Positions 1-7,359 of a stretch of DNA of 41,952 nt are shown piece after piece. Source of the DNA: Candidatus Woesearchaeota archaeon. Its GTDB lineage: Archaea > Nanobdellota > Nanobdellia > Woesearchaeales > JACPBO01. Position 1 is the first letter of the stretch. Each line of letters opens with the position of its first letter. The notes under the pieces were generated by a model, which did no database searches, was not told the origin of the DNA, and was given only the letters and a program-made list of their open reading frames with translations. Position numbers and translations under genes: made by a program. The stretch lies in assembly GCA_016180285.1 (NCBI GenBank), contig JACPBO010000020.1, forward strand, positions 1 to 41,952, read 5' to 3'.

Positions 1-5
1 TATAG

Positions 6-707
6 TTTGGGAAAGATTCGAGAACATACAATACTGTTCTGGTTGCGATATCAGAGGGAAAAACAAAATTAAATGAGATCTCGAGCTTATTTAATAATAA
101 AACAAATGAGTCGATAAAATATCTAGACATACTCCGAAGAGAATTTAACATGGTAAAAAAGATGACGCCTATAACTGAAAATCCCGCAAAGTCCAGAATA
201 GGGAAGTATGAAATAATTGATAATTTCCTGTCATTTTGGTTTTATTTTTATGATAAAAACAGATCTTATGCAGAGCAGGAAAGATTTGATGAAATTTTAA
301 GGTATTTTAATAATGAATTTAATGCTTTTGTTGGAAGAAAATTTGAAAAGTTAGTGATATCCTTGATTAAAGAGAAAAAGGTTCTGTCTGAAATAGATTT
401 TAGCCGTATAGGAAATCAGTGGGGAAAATCAGAGGCTGGAGCCTATGAAATAGACCTTGTTGCATTAAATGAGGCAAAGAAAGAAGTATTATTTGCCGAA
501 TGCAAATGGAAAGAAAAAGTAAATTCTCTGGAAGTTTTAAAAGAACTCGAAGAAAAAACAGGTTTTGTAGCTTGGAATAAAGAGAATAGAAAAGAGAGCT
601 TTGCCGTGTTTGCAAAATCATTCAGCAAGAAGACTTCGGAATTCAATGGAAGAAAAGTTTATTGCTTTGATTTAAGAGATATGGAGAAGCTTCTGAAAAA
701 GAAGTAA
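6..707 (+). CDS. Archaeal ATPase, C-terminal part only (truncated or disrupted)
   Basis: This is the C-terminal half of an archaeal AAA/STAND-like ATPase of the DEXX-box type, the family whose ATPase core is followed by a winged helix and a DUF234-type PD-(D/E)XK-like domain. The first ATG is at 150, but family-like sequence continues upstream in frame from position 6 (FGKDSRTYNTVLVAISEGKT, then a winged-helix-like stretch with KYLDILRREF). The YEIIDNFLSFWFYF segment is the typical linker. Later, GAYEIDLVAL and VLFAECKWKE give the D...ExK nuclease-like motif. An in-frame TAG at 3-5 cuts the gene off from any Walker-containing N-terminus. It is therefore either a degraded copy or a gene with a nonsense mutation just at the window edge. 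The C-terminal part is otherwise open to its TAA. Confidence 0.6.
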   Translation, partial: FGKDSRTYNTVLVAISEGKTKLNEISSLFNNKTNESIKYLDILRREFNMVKKMTPITENPAKSRIGKYEIIDNFLSFWFYFYDKNRSYAEQERFDEILRYFNNEFNAFVGRKFEKLVISLIKEKKVLSEIDFSRIGNQWGKSEAGAYEIDLVALNEAKKEVLFAECKWKEKVNSLEVLKELEEKTGFVAWNKENRKESFAVFAKSFSKKTSEFNGRKVYCFDLRDMEKLLKKK

Positions 708-773
708 AAAAGGTTTAGGGTTGATTATGCTGTTTAGTAGCTGCATTTTAATTCCTGATCGCTTTAAAGAACC

Positions 774-1196
774 CTATTTCTTCTGCTCTGCCTGCTCAGA
801 AACCTTTGGAAGCGGTATTGGCGGAGGCAGGTTGATCTCCTTGCTCAGGATCAAAGCTTCAATGTTGCATCTCAACAAGATGCTGTTCAGCACTTCTGCC
901 ATGATCTCCTTGGAAACATTCTTGCTCTTCTTCCATTCCTTGATGATTTCCTTCAGCTTTTTATCTTCATCAATATAGATGATCTCCCCGCTCAGCTCTA
1001 TCTTTCCTATGTCAGGATCAAACTTTGATTCAAACTTAAACGAGAATTTCAGGCCTTTTTCATCAGCCTTGCCAAATGCCAGGTCTGTTTCTTCAATATT
1101 GCTTATGTTTACGTTGTTTGATATGTTTATCTGCCCTACTGCAGGCTGCCTTCTCTCAACATCTATTTTTGTAAAATTAAATCCGACCATTGTCAT
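774..1196 (-). CDS. Conserved small archaeal protein, function unknown
   Basis: An acidic soluble protein of about 141 residues with no signal peptide or membrane segment. I chose ATG 1196 because GGTGA lies five bases before it; a second ATG at 1190 (MVGFNFTK) is also possible. The N-terminal half looks like alternating beta strands (VGQINISNNVNI, GLKFSFKFESKF, IGKIELSGEIIYI). The C-terminal half has a helix (KLKEIIKEWKKSKN, then EIMAEVLNSILLRCNIEAL) and a proline-rich end (LPPPIPLPK). The pattern is that of a small beta-sheet protein with two C-terminal helices, and I have an impression of similar proteins in other DPANN archaea. No catalytic motif is visible, and it stands alone between the ATPase fragment and a radical SAM gene on the same strand. 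Confidence 0.7.
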   Translation of the reverse strand: MTMVGFNFTKIDVERRQPAVGQINISNNVNISNIEETDLAFGKADEKGLKFSFKFESKFDPDIGKIELSGEIIYIDEDKKLKEIIKEWKKSKNVSKEIMAEVLNSILLRCNIEALILSKEINLPPPIPLPKVSEQAEQKK

Positions 1197-1310
1197 AAAT
1201 ATCACCAATGCCTAAGATTTCAGGATGCTATATAAAACTTTCGGAATTGCGCCTCGAATCCTCTCCATCACTAAACTTGACTTGCATCAAAGATTTCATC
1301 GTTTACTTAT

Positions 1311-2567
1311 TTATTTTAAGCCCCCTTTTACCCACGTATTAACTAAAAAAGTCCATAATGGATGATTTGAACCTACTGTTCTTTTCATGATTCTGTGCCA
1401 AGAATAAGCTTGTTTATTTGCCCAGTCATAACCATTTTGTAATTCATCAGGTGACATGCTGGTTGGTTTAAAAACAACACTTCCAGTATTATATAATGAC
1501 CAGTCATTTGTCAGAAGCCTATTTTGTTGCTTCATTCTTTCGTAAAGGTTTGTTCCGGGATAAGGCGTAAGTATGTGAAAGTTAGGAGAATCAATTTCTG
1601 CATCATTAATAAACTCTAAAGTTTCTTCAAAAATTGTTTTCTTATCATTATCAAACCCAAAAATAAATCCTGATTCGATTGCAATTCCATAATCATGAAT
1701 TTTTTTTATTTGTTCCCTGTATTTTTTAATCCTATTCCCCTTTTTATTGGCTTCCTTTAAGCTCTCTTCAGATACAGACTCTACTCCAACATATAACCCA
1801 ATACAACCAGACTTGGAAGCCAACTCTAATAATTTGTCATTATCAGCGATGTAGATGGGTGATTGACTTAACCACTTTTTTCCCAATCCAGTCATTCTTT
1901 CAAACAACTTTTTCGCATAATTAATGTCACCTATCAAATTATCATCAACAAAGAACAGATAATTTCCTTTTGTTGACATAATATCTTCAATCACCGAATC
2001 AATGGAAAATCTTTGAAACTTTCCATCATTGATAATAGGAACAGAGCAATAATTGCACCTATTTGGGCAACCTCTAGATGTTTCAACACTTTCAAAAACA
2101 AACAAGGATTTATTGCCCAGTACAGTTCTTTTTGGAAGAACTCGTTCTGAAGGGGCATTTCCAATATATTCTGATTTTAGTTCACTTCTTTTAAAATCCT
2201 CTAATAATTCTTTCCATGCAATTTCACCTTGACCCCTTACTATCGAATTAGCATATAATTTTGATTCTTCAGGCAAGACTGAAGGATGGATGCCTCCCCA
2301 TACGACTTTTATACCTTTGCTTCTATATTTAGCTGATATTTCTTTTGCTCTCTTAAAAGCGGAAGTTAAAACAGTAATTCCAACTAAATCAACAGGTCTT
2401 CTGAAATCTACCTCTTCAACATTTTCTTCATATATTGCTAAATCGACATCTTTAGGAGTATATGAAGCCAACACTGGGAAAGTGGCTCTGTAAAAAGTCC
2501 CAATCTTTTTTACCCAACTGTTTACCTTAGTTCCTTCTGATCTCGGATTAATTAAAGCAACTCTCAT
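1311..2567 (-). CDS. B12-binding radical SAM protein
   Basis: A 418-residue radical SAM enzyme with an N-terminal cobalamin-binding-like Rossmann domain (about residues 1-130, with MRVALINPRSEG, VDLVGITVLTSAF and KVVWGGIHPSVLPEE). The radical SAM core follows, with the cluster motif CPNRCNYC (CX3CX2C) after ETSRG. The later SGFIFGFDNDKKTIFEETL and FHILTPYPGTNLYERM segments are typical of the B12-dependent radical SAM superfamily that includes methyltransferases and BchE-like enzymes. The substrate cannot be told from the sequence. The gene stands alone. The upstream strand has an AT-rich promoter region with TATATAAACC-like sequence just before the start, consistent with a near-leaderless message. 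Confidence 0.88.
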   Translation of the reverse strand: MRVALINPRSEGTKVNSWVKKIGTFYRATFPVLASYTPKDVDLAIYEENVEEVDFRRPVDLVGITVLTSAFKRAKEISAKYRSKGIKVVWGGIHPSVLPEESKLYANSIVRGQGEIAWKELLEDFKRSELKSEYIGNAPSERVLPKRTVLGNKSLFVFESVETSRGCPNRCNYCSVPIINDGKFQRFSIDSVIEDIMSTKGNYLFFVDDNLIGDINYAKKLFERMTGLGKKWLSQSPIYIADNDKLLELASKSGCIGLYVGVESVSEESLKEANKKGNRIKKYREQIKKIHDYGIAIESGFIFGFDNDKKTIFEETLEFINDAEIDSPNFHILTPYPGTNLYERMKQQNRLLTNDWSLYNTGSVVFKPTSMSPDELQNGYDWANKQAYSWHRIMKRTVGSNHPLWTFLVNTWVKGGLK

Positions 2568-2745
2568 TAAGAAAGTAAAGCATTACACATATATAAACCT
2601 TTTTTTCAGTTAATTTTATAAATAACTCTATTTTCCCATACTGCATGGCATTGTTCGATACAGTAAGGAAATCCGGATCATAGTCCTTTTCTTAGTTATA
2701 TTTTCATTATTTTAGTTCATTAAACATCTTAATTTGGAGGCCAAT

Positions 2746-3711
2746 ATGGAGTCTATAAAGGATCTTATCTGGAAAAAAGGATTAACAGCAAAAGATTTTG
2801 TGGATAAAATAGGGAAAGTGGGGTTTCAGAGCATTGAATTAGGCAAAGCTTCAGATCTTATAGTTAAGATGAAGAAGGATAGCGCAAAGATATTCTTCAC
2901 TTTCACATCAAACATGGTTACATCCGGGTTAAGGGGATTCTTTGCTCAGTTAATCAAATTAAAAATGGCAGACATTATAGTAACCACAGTCGGCAGCGTT
3001 GAAGAAGATATTATGAAAGCATTGGGTGAGAAATTCCTTATCAGCACTTTTGACTCTGATGATGTTGAGCTGCATGAAAAAGGAATGAACAGGGTGGGCA
3101 ATCTGCTTGTTTCAAATGAAAGCTACTGTAAATTTGAAGATGCAATAATGCCGATTTTGGATCAGCTTTACAAAAAGAAGCCAAGGTATGCTGTATCAGA
3201 GCTTTTAAGAGAAATTGGCTTGCTGTTGAATGATGAGAATTCAATACTCTGTCAGGCTGCAAAAAACAATGCGCCGATATTCTGCCCTGCAATAACAGAC
3301 GGCGCATTTGGCTTTCATTTATACTTATTCCAGCAGAAGCATAAAGACTTTATAGTTGATGTTGTGGAAGACTTCAAAAACATACTATTGAGCACAACCC
3401 ATGATGAAAAGAAAGGCCTCATCTGCCTGGGCGGAGGAATTTCAAAGCATCATGCAATTTTGTCTGTTTTATTGAACGGCGGTGCAGAATATGCATTATA
3501 CATGACAACTGCAAGAGAAAGCTCTGGCAGCATGAGCGGAGCAACAACAAGGGAAGCAAAAAGCTGGGGAAAGATCAAAGACGATTCTGATGCTGTAACT
3601 GTTATTGGAGATGTCAGCATAAACTTTCCGTTGGCAATGATTGCAGCATTGGAAACTTTAACTGAGGAGGGTATCCTCACTTCGTTCGGAGACCCCTCTG
3701 GGGCTTTATAA
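2746..3711 (+). CDS. dys: Deoxyhypusine synthase
   Basis: This enzyme transfers the aminobutyl group of a polyamine, with NAD, to a lysine of the translation factor aIF5A, the first step to hypusine. The active-site signature CLGGGISKHHAI contains the lysine that forms the enzyme-imine intermediate (Lys234), as in other deoxyhypusine synthases. Other family features are FTSNMVTSGLRGFF near the N-terminus, DIIVTTVGSVEEDIMKA, and the Ser/Gly-rich SSGSMSGATTREAKSW segment. The 321 residues match the archaeal family length. The ATG at 2746 is preceded by a strong GGAGG at 2736-2740 with five-base spacing; an in-frame TTG at 2734 is rejected. The next gene begins three bases after the stop codon, so the two are almost certainly co-transcribed. 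Confidence 0.95.
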   Translation: MESIKDLIWKKGLTAKDFVDKIGKVGFQSIELGKASDLIVKMKKDSAKIFFTFTSNMVTSGLRGFFAQLIKLKMADIIVTTVGSVEEDIMKALGEKFLISTFDSDDVELHEKGMNRVGNLLVSNESYCKFEDAIMPILDQLYKKKPRYAVSELLREIGLLLNDENSILCQAAKNNAPIFCPAITDGAFGFHLYLFQQKHKDFIVDVVEDFKNILLSTTHDEKKGLICLGGGISKHHAILSVLLNGGAEYALYMTTARESSGSMSGATTREAKSWGKIKDDSDAVTVIGDVSINFPLAMIAALETLTEEGILTSFGDPSGAL

Positions 3712-3714
3712 AAC

Positions 3715-4743
3715 ATGAATAAGGCAAGATTTGTATTAAGCAGGTCAAAAGTAATCGAGCAGCACAATAAATTAAAAGCCCTTGATGCAGATATTTCCTA
3801 CAGCTTCAAAACAAATGAAGAAGTAGGAAAAGTGCTGGAAGAAGAAACAGGCTGCCTGTTCAGCATTCATTTTGAGAATGACCTGCCTTTCCTGAAAGAC
3901 AGAAGCAGGGTTATATTTTTAGCTCAGGGCTTGAATGAAGAGCAATTAAACAGGCTTTTTGATTTAGGAATCAATAAATTTGTGGTTGATAATTTAGTTG
4001 ATTTAAATACTCTACTGCATTATATAAAAAAAAGCAATAAAAAAATCCTCTTATTGCTTAGAATGAAACTTAAAGAGAATACAATCCATACAGGCAAATA
4101 CTTTGTTTTCGGCATGGAATCAAAAATAATAAATGAAAAAATCATCGAGTTAAAAAACAATAAAAATATAGAAAATCTCGGAGTTCATGTCCACAGAAAA
4201 ACCCAGAATGTAAGCGAATGGTCTTTGAAGTATGAGTTGAGCGAAGCATTAAATGAAGAAACCTTGAAATTGCTTGATATCGTGTGCATCGGAGGAGGAA
4301 TTCCGGGAAATTACAGGAATGTAAGCGATAAAAGCATTGAATATGTATTTAATAAGATTGCTGAAGTCAAGGAATGGCTAAGCTCTTACAGCATAAAAAC
4401 CCTTATTGAGCCGGGAAGGTTTCTTGCATCATACCCTGTAACTTTGGAAACTGAGATAATAAACATTGTCGGCAATACGGTCATTGTAAACTGCTCTGTT
4501 TATAACAGCGCAATGGACACAATCATTGTTCCGATCAAGCTGCTTGTAAAGGGCGAATTAGAAAGCGGGGAAGCATACACTATAAAGGGCTACACTCCCT
4601 GCTCATTGGATATTTTCAGGTACAAGGTTTTCCTGAAAAACCCGAAGATCGGAGACAAAATGATATTTCTTAATGCTGGAGCGTATAACTTCTCAACAGA
4701 TTTCTGCAATCTGGAAAAACTGGAGACTGTGGTTGTAGATTAA
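3715..4743 (+). CDS. Fold-III PLP-dependent amino acid decarboxylase (ornithine/lysine/carboxynorspermidine type)
   Basis: An alanine-racemase-fold PLP decarboxylase of 342 residues. Lys32 in ISYSFKTN is the expected Schiff-base lysine. GVHVHRKTQN carries the ring-stacking histidine, IGGGIPGNY is the glycine-rich phosphate loop, IEPGRFLA supplies the phosphate-contacting Glu-Pro-Gly-Arg, CSLDIFRY contains the catalytic cysteine and substrate aspartate, and NAGAYNFS is the C-terminal AGAY motif. The active site therefore looks intact. It belongs with ornithine, diaminopimelate and carboxynorspermidine decarboxylases; which amine it makes is not readable. Being only three bases downstream of deoxyhypusine synthase suggests it supplies the polyamine donor. 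No diaminopimelate genes are in view, which weakly argues against a lysine-pathway role. Confidence 0.85.
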   Translation: MNKARFVLSRSKVIEQHNKLKALDADISYSFKTNEEVGKVLEEETGCLFSIHFENDLPFLKDRSRVIFLAQGLNEEQLNRLFDLGINKFVVDNLVDLNTLLHYIKKSNKKILLLLRMKLKENTIHTGKYFVFGMESKIINEKIIELKNNKNIENLGVHVHRKTQNVSEWSLKYELSEALNEETLKLLDIVCIGGGIPGNYRNVSDKSIEYVFNKIAEVKEWLSSYSIKTLIEPGRFLASYPVTLETEIINIVGNTVIVNCSVYNSAMDTIIVPIKLLVKGELESGEAYTIKGYTPCSLDIFRYKVFLKNPKIGDKMIFLNAGAYNFSTDFCNLEKLETVVVD

Positions 4744-4763
4744 AAATTGGTAATTATATGATT

Positions 4764-5414
4764 TTATTTTTTTGAGTGATTTAAAATGCGCTTAATTGTA
4801 ATTTGAAGATCTATTGGTGAAGGAAAAGAAGAATTAATGAACTTTTTATTAATCTGATCTGATTCAAAGATGACATCATAATAGCATATCCCACAAACAG
4901 GCCCCATAAATTCTTGAGTTTCATTTGAATAAAAATTTATCAAGAATTCAAGACCTTTTTCAATAATATTTATATCTGCTGAACAATTCTTTTTTTTAAA
5001 TGATTCGATAGTCTGTTTATTAGCAAATTTAACTTCAAATTTCGATTCTTTTTGGATCGGCGGGGTTTCATAAAATTCATAATATTTTTTACCACCACTA
5101 TCGTTCATGTAACATGTAGAAATGCTAACAACTCCATTAGTGATTCTTGTATCGCCAGTATTCTCCACAATTAAAGGGATGTAAGATTTTTCACCAATTA
5201 CATTCAAATAAGGATCAATATATACATCAACATCGACTTTTTTATGTACATTTGTTAAAGCCATTCCTACATAAAAAGCGGCGATAATACTGAACAACCA
5301 AAATATCACTATAACTATAATAGTGTAAATTAACCTTTTTCTTGATGGTGTTTTTGTACCTGTAATTTGTCTTTTTGCTTCATCTACAATATTTTTAGGA
5401 TCTGCTCTTGCCAT
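4764..5414 (-). CDS. Single-pass membrane protein with extracytoplasmic domain
   Basis: A 216-residue protein that I do not recognise. A basic N-terminal tail (to about residue 27, with KTPSRKR) precedes one strong membrane helix (about 28-52, LIYTIIVIVIFWLFSIIAAF). The remainder is a polar domain with alternating strand-like segments (VDVDVYIDPYLNVIGEKS, YIPLIVENTGDTRI), resembling Ig-like beta folds, and is predicted outside the cell. Four cysteines lie in the outer domain, including a close pair in GPVCGICYYDV. Basic residues before the helix fit an N-in, C-out orientation. It is convergent with the decarboxylase gene. No function can be assigned. Confidence 0.75.
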   Translation of the reverse strand: MARADPKNIVDEAKRQITGTKTPSRKRLIYTIIVIVIFWLFSIIAAFYVGMALTNVHKKVDVDVYIDPYLNVIGEKSYIPLIVENTGDTRITNGVVSISTCYMNDSGGKKYYEFYETPPIQKESKFEVKFANKQTIESFKKKNCSADINIIEKGLEFLINFYSNETQEFMGPVCGICYYDVIFESDQINKKFINSSFPSPIDLQITIKRILNHSKK

Positions 5415-5518
5415 ATTGACAATAGAATAAATAACTCAGATTTAAAGCTTATTGTAATTTTTAAAAATTGATTCAACAATAACATAAATTTTAAATACTT
5501 GTTTATCAATATTATATT

Positions 5519-5755
5519 ATGCAAAAAAGAGACTATCTTATGATCGCAGTTATTTTGCTTGCCATTATCCTAGTTTCTTCCTTCTTATTTAATTATGCAA
5601 GATCCAACATAGGAAGGGCATTTCTCGGCAATCCGCAGGGGTTTGCCTCAAATGCATCGACAATTGCAATGGTCGGTATAATTGCAGTATTTTTCGTAAT
5701 ATTCATTGCTGCATTGATTTTCACATCAAAACCAAAAGCAAACAACAAAATATAA
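5519..5755 (+). CDS. Small two-helix membrane protein
   Basis: A 78-residue protein with two hydrophobic helices (about residues 7-26 and 49-69) joined by a polar loop (YARSNIGRAFLGNPQGF), and a lysine-rich tail that would sit in the cytoplasm. The ATG follows a TTTAAATAC/TATATTAT region at the expected archaeal promoter spacing. I do not recognise the family. The TatD gene begins 26 bases after its stop codon, so the two may share a transcript. Confidence 0.65.
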   Translation: MQKRDYLMIAVILLAIILVSSFLFNYARSNIGRAFLGNPQGFASNASTIAMVGIIAVFFVIFIAALIFTSKPKANNKI

Positions 5756-5781
5756 AAACAAAACTTCTTTTTCATCCTTTT

Positions 5782-6576
5782 ATGATATTAGTTGACGTGC
5801 ATGCGCATCTTGACCACCATAAGTTTGGAAACAATCTGGACAATGTTATAGAGAACTCCAGAAAAGCAGGAGTCAAGGCAATAATCACATCAGGCATAAA
5901 CAAAAAAACCAACAGATTGATATTGGAAATAGCACAAAAATACCCGGATATTGTAAAATGCTCTTTCGGCCTGTATCCGATAGATGCTTTAGACAAAGAG
6001 ATCGAGGCAGACCCGAAAACATTTGTCAGGGATATTGGGCCGCTAAATGTTGACGAAGAGCTTGAATGGATTGAAAGGAACAAGGGCAAATGCATTGCAG
6101 TCGGCGAATGCGGCCTTGATTTCCACTGGGTTCGGGGAAGGGATGAAGAGCAGAAAAAGGTTTTCCGGAAAATAATTGCAGCAGTTGAAAAAATAAAAAA
6201 GCCGATAATTGTCCACTCAAGAAAAGCAGAGCTTGAAGCCATTGAAATGCTGGAAAGCTCTAAAATAAAGCACATTATAATGCACTGCTTCTCAGGCAAC
6301 AAAAAGCTGATTAAAAGGGCCGCTGACAACGGCTGGAGCTTCTCCATTCCCCCTGTTATTGTAAGATTGCAGCATTTCCAATTATTGACAGAAATGGTCA
6401 ACATTAACCAGCTATTGACAGAGACTGACGCCCCTTATCTCTCGCCTTATCCGGACAAGATGAATGAGCCCGCTTTTGTGGTCGAAACAATAAAGAAGAT
6501 CGCCGGGATCAAGGGCTTTGATATCGAAGAAACAGCGAACAGCATTTATTTAAACTACAAGAGGATATTTGAATAA
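5782..6576 (+). CDS. tatD: TatD-family metal-dependent hydrolase/DNase
   Basis: A complete 264-residue TatD-type amidohydrolase. The metal-binding pattern is present in order: VDVHAHLDH (HxH), GECGLDFHW (the bridging Glu), IVHSRKAE (third His), IIMHCFSGN (fourth His) and TETDAPYLSP (metal Asp). Characterised relatives are 3'-5' DNA exonucleases or deacylases. The length matches the family. Although TatD-like proteins are partners of QueC-like enzymes in the Qat defence system, this gene is about 6 kb from the QueC-like gene with housekeeping genes between them, and is read as an ordinary chromosomal tatD. Confidence 0.92.
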   Translation: MILVDVHAHLDHHKFGNNLDNVIENSRKAGVKAIITSGINKKTNRLILEIAQKYPDIVKCSFGLYPIDALDKEIEADPKTFVRDIGPLNVDEELEWIERNKGKCIAVGECGLDFHWVRGRDEEQKKVFRKIIAAVEKIKKPIIVHSRKAELEAIEMLESSKIKHIIMHCFSGNKKLIKRAADNGWSFSIPPVIVRLQHFQLLTEMVNINQLLTETDAPYLSPYPDKMNEPAFVVETIKKIAGIKGFDIEETANSIYLNYKRIFE

Positions 6577-6608
6577 GTGTAACAGTGCAGCAACCGAATG
6601 TATGCTGT

Positions 6609-6716
6609 GCAACAACACTGGTGGTCGGCGAGGTGGGGGTTGTCCCTTACGGGGTGCCGAGTAGGGCAAAATTTCATTAGAAATTTTGACCGTCGACCCA
6701 CCAGTAGTGTTGTTGC
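6609..6716. repeat. Long imperfect palindrome, possible structured RNA or miniature element
   Basis: The outer arms GCAACAACACT (6609-6619) and AGTGTTGTTGC (6706-6716) are perfectly complementary over 11 bases. The pairing continues inward with GGTG/CACC and GTCGGCG/CGTCGAC, interrupted by a three-base and a one-base bulge. Inside is a second perfect hairpin (CAAAATTTC at 6667-6675 with GAAATTTTG at 6680-6688). A competing TCGGC (6625-6629)/GCCGA (6656-6660) pair suggests a three-way arrangement. The segment is clearly richer in G and C than the flanks. It lies between tatD and tRNA-Val. I do not recognise it as SRP RNA, RNase P RNA or 5S rRNA; it could be a lineage-specific RNA or a transposon-derived palindrome. 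Confidence 0.45.
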
Positions 6717-6743
6717 TGAATGATTAGATAAAAATAAACCTTT

Positions 6744-6816
6744 GGGCTCATGGTCTAGCAGCTATGACGTCGCTCTCACTAAGCGGAGATCGGGAGTGCA
6801 AGTCTCCCTGGGCCCA
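6744..6816 (+). tRNA. tRNA-Val (anticodon CAC)
   Basis: A complete 73-base cloverleaf. The acceptor GGGCTCA pairs with TGGGCCC, with discriminator A73. The D-stem is GTC/GAC. The anticodon stem TCGCT/AGCGG encloses the loop CTCACTA, giving anticodon CAC at 6777-6779. The T-stem GGGAG/CTCCC is perfect. No CCA is encoded and no intron is present. Three features are odd: the T-loop reads TGCAAGT with G at position 55, the D-loop has G18-C19 in place of G18-G19, and position 37 is T instead of a purine. Every stem is intact, and the same D/T-loop change occurs in the other tRNA of this window, so I read it as functional. Confidence 0.9.
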
Positions 6817-6883
6817 TTATGATCCAAAGAATAGAAAGATTGATTATCTGTAATAAATAAAATTAAAATTTTTATAATTTTAG

Positions 6884-6970
6884 TTACCAATAACCAAAAA
6901 ATCGAAACATTTATATAGATCTTATAATTACCAGTAATCAATAAAATAATAAATTGATAATTATTGGTTA
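6884..6970 (+). promoter_or_regulatory. Promoter with repeated operator-like motif before the HEPN-MNT operon
   Basis: A TATA box (TTTATATA, 6910-6917) lies about 65-70 bases before the HEPN start. Three related 10-base motifs surround it: TTACCAATAA at 6884-6893, TTACCAGTAA at 6928-6937 (just downstream of the TATA box, where RNA polymerase would start) and the reverse-oriented TTATTGGTTA at 6961-6970. Their placement is what one expects of an autoregulated toxin-antitoxin operon; the regulator is not known. Confidence 0.5.
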
Positions 6971-6981
6971 CAGGTGAGCAT

Positions 6982-7359
6982 ATGAGCTTAGCATCTAAAA
7001 AATATTACGAGATAGCAAAACAAGTTGAAGAGGAAATGAACCTTGCTATAAATGAGCAAGAAAAGAAAGAGCTTAGAAAGGTAGCTGCCCAAAACTACTT
7101 TTATTCCGGAGTAGAAGCCATAGAGCATATCCTGAAAAAATCAGGACTCTCTATTTATTCTATAACAAACCACAAAGAGCGCCTTGACATAATAAAGAAG
7201 TACAGCAGACAATTTAAAGATCCTGCCGCCATAGCATTAAAATATGAAATTTTGATAAATTATGATTATAGAAGAAAGGTGGCGTATAAGGGAGAAAACG
7301 GAAATAAATTCGTCCTTATAAGAGAGTTTGCAGATGCCTGCAAGAGGGAACTTGAATGA
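6982..7359 (+). CDS. HEPN-domain protein of an MNT-HEPN pair
   Basis: A 125-residue, largely helical protein encoded immediately before a minimal nucleotidyltransferase and overlapping it by four bases, the usual HEPN-MNT arrangement. The start ATG is preceded by GGTGAG (6973-6978). HEPN proteins normally carry an RX4-6H ribonuclease motif; here the corresponding C-terminal position reads YDYRRKVAYKGENG (Arg97/Arg98 to Tyr102), so the catalytic histidine appears to be replaced by tyrosine. The protein may thus be a degenerate HEPN or use a different residue. In characterised pairs the HEPN partner is a toxin RNase that the MNT partner adenylylates on a tyrosine. The assignment rests mainly on context and helical pattern. 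Confidence 0.65.
   Translation: MSLASKKYYEIAKQVEEEMNLAINEQEKKELRKVAAQNYFYSGVEAIEHILKKSGLSIYSITNHKERLDIIKKYSRQFKDPAAIALKYEILINYDYRRKVAYKGENGNKFVLIREFADACKRELE

Noticed and set aside
721-978. Plus-strand open frame opposite the conserved 141-aa protein
   Set aside because: It is a shadow: the minus-strand frame has a sensible composition, a ribosome site and a coherent predicted fold; the plus frame does not.
5782-6576. TatD gene as QatD partner of the QueC-like system
   Set aside because: It is about 6 kb away, separated by a tRNA, HEPN-MNT, archease and rtcB genes, and is a typical stand-alone tatD.
6609-6716. Palindrome as SRP RNA, RNase P RNA or 5S rRNA
   Set aside because: The conserved core sequences of these RNAs (for example the SRP GGAA-type loop region or RNase P P4) are not found, and the length is too short for the first two.
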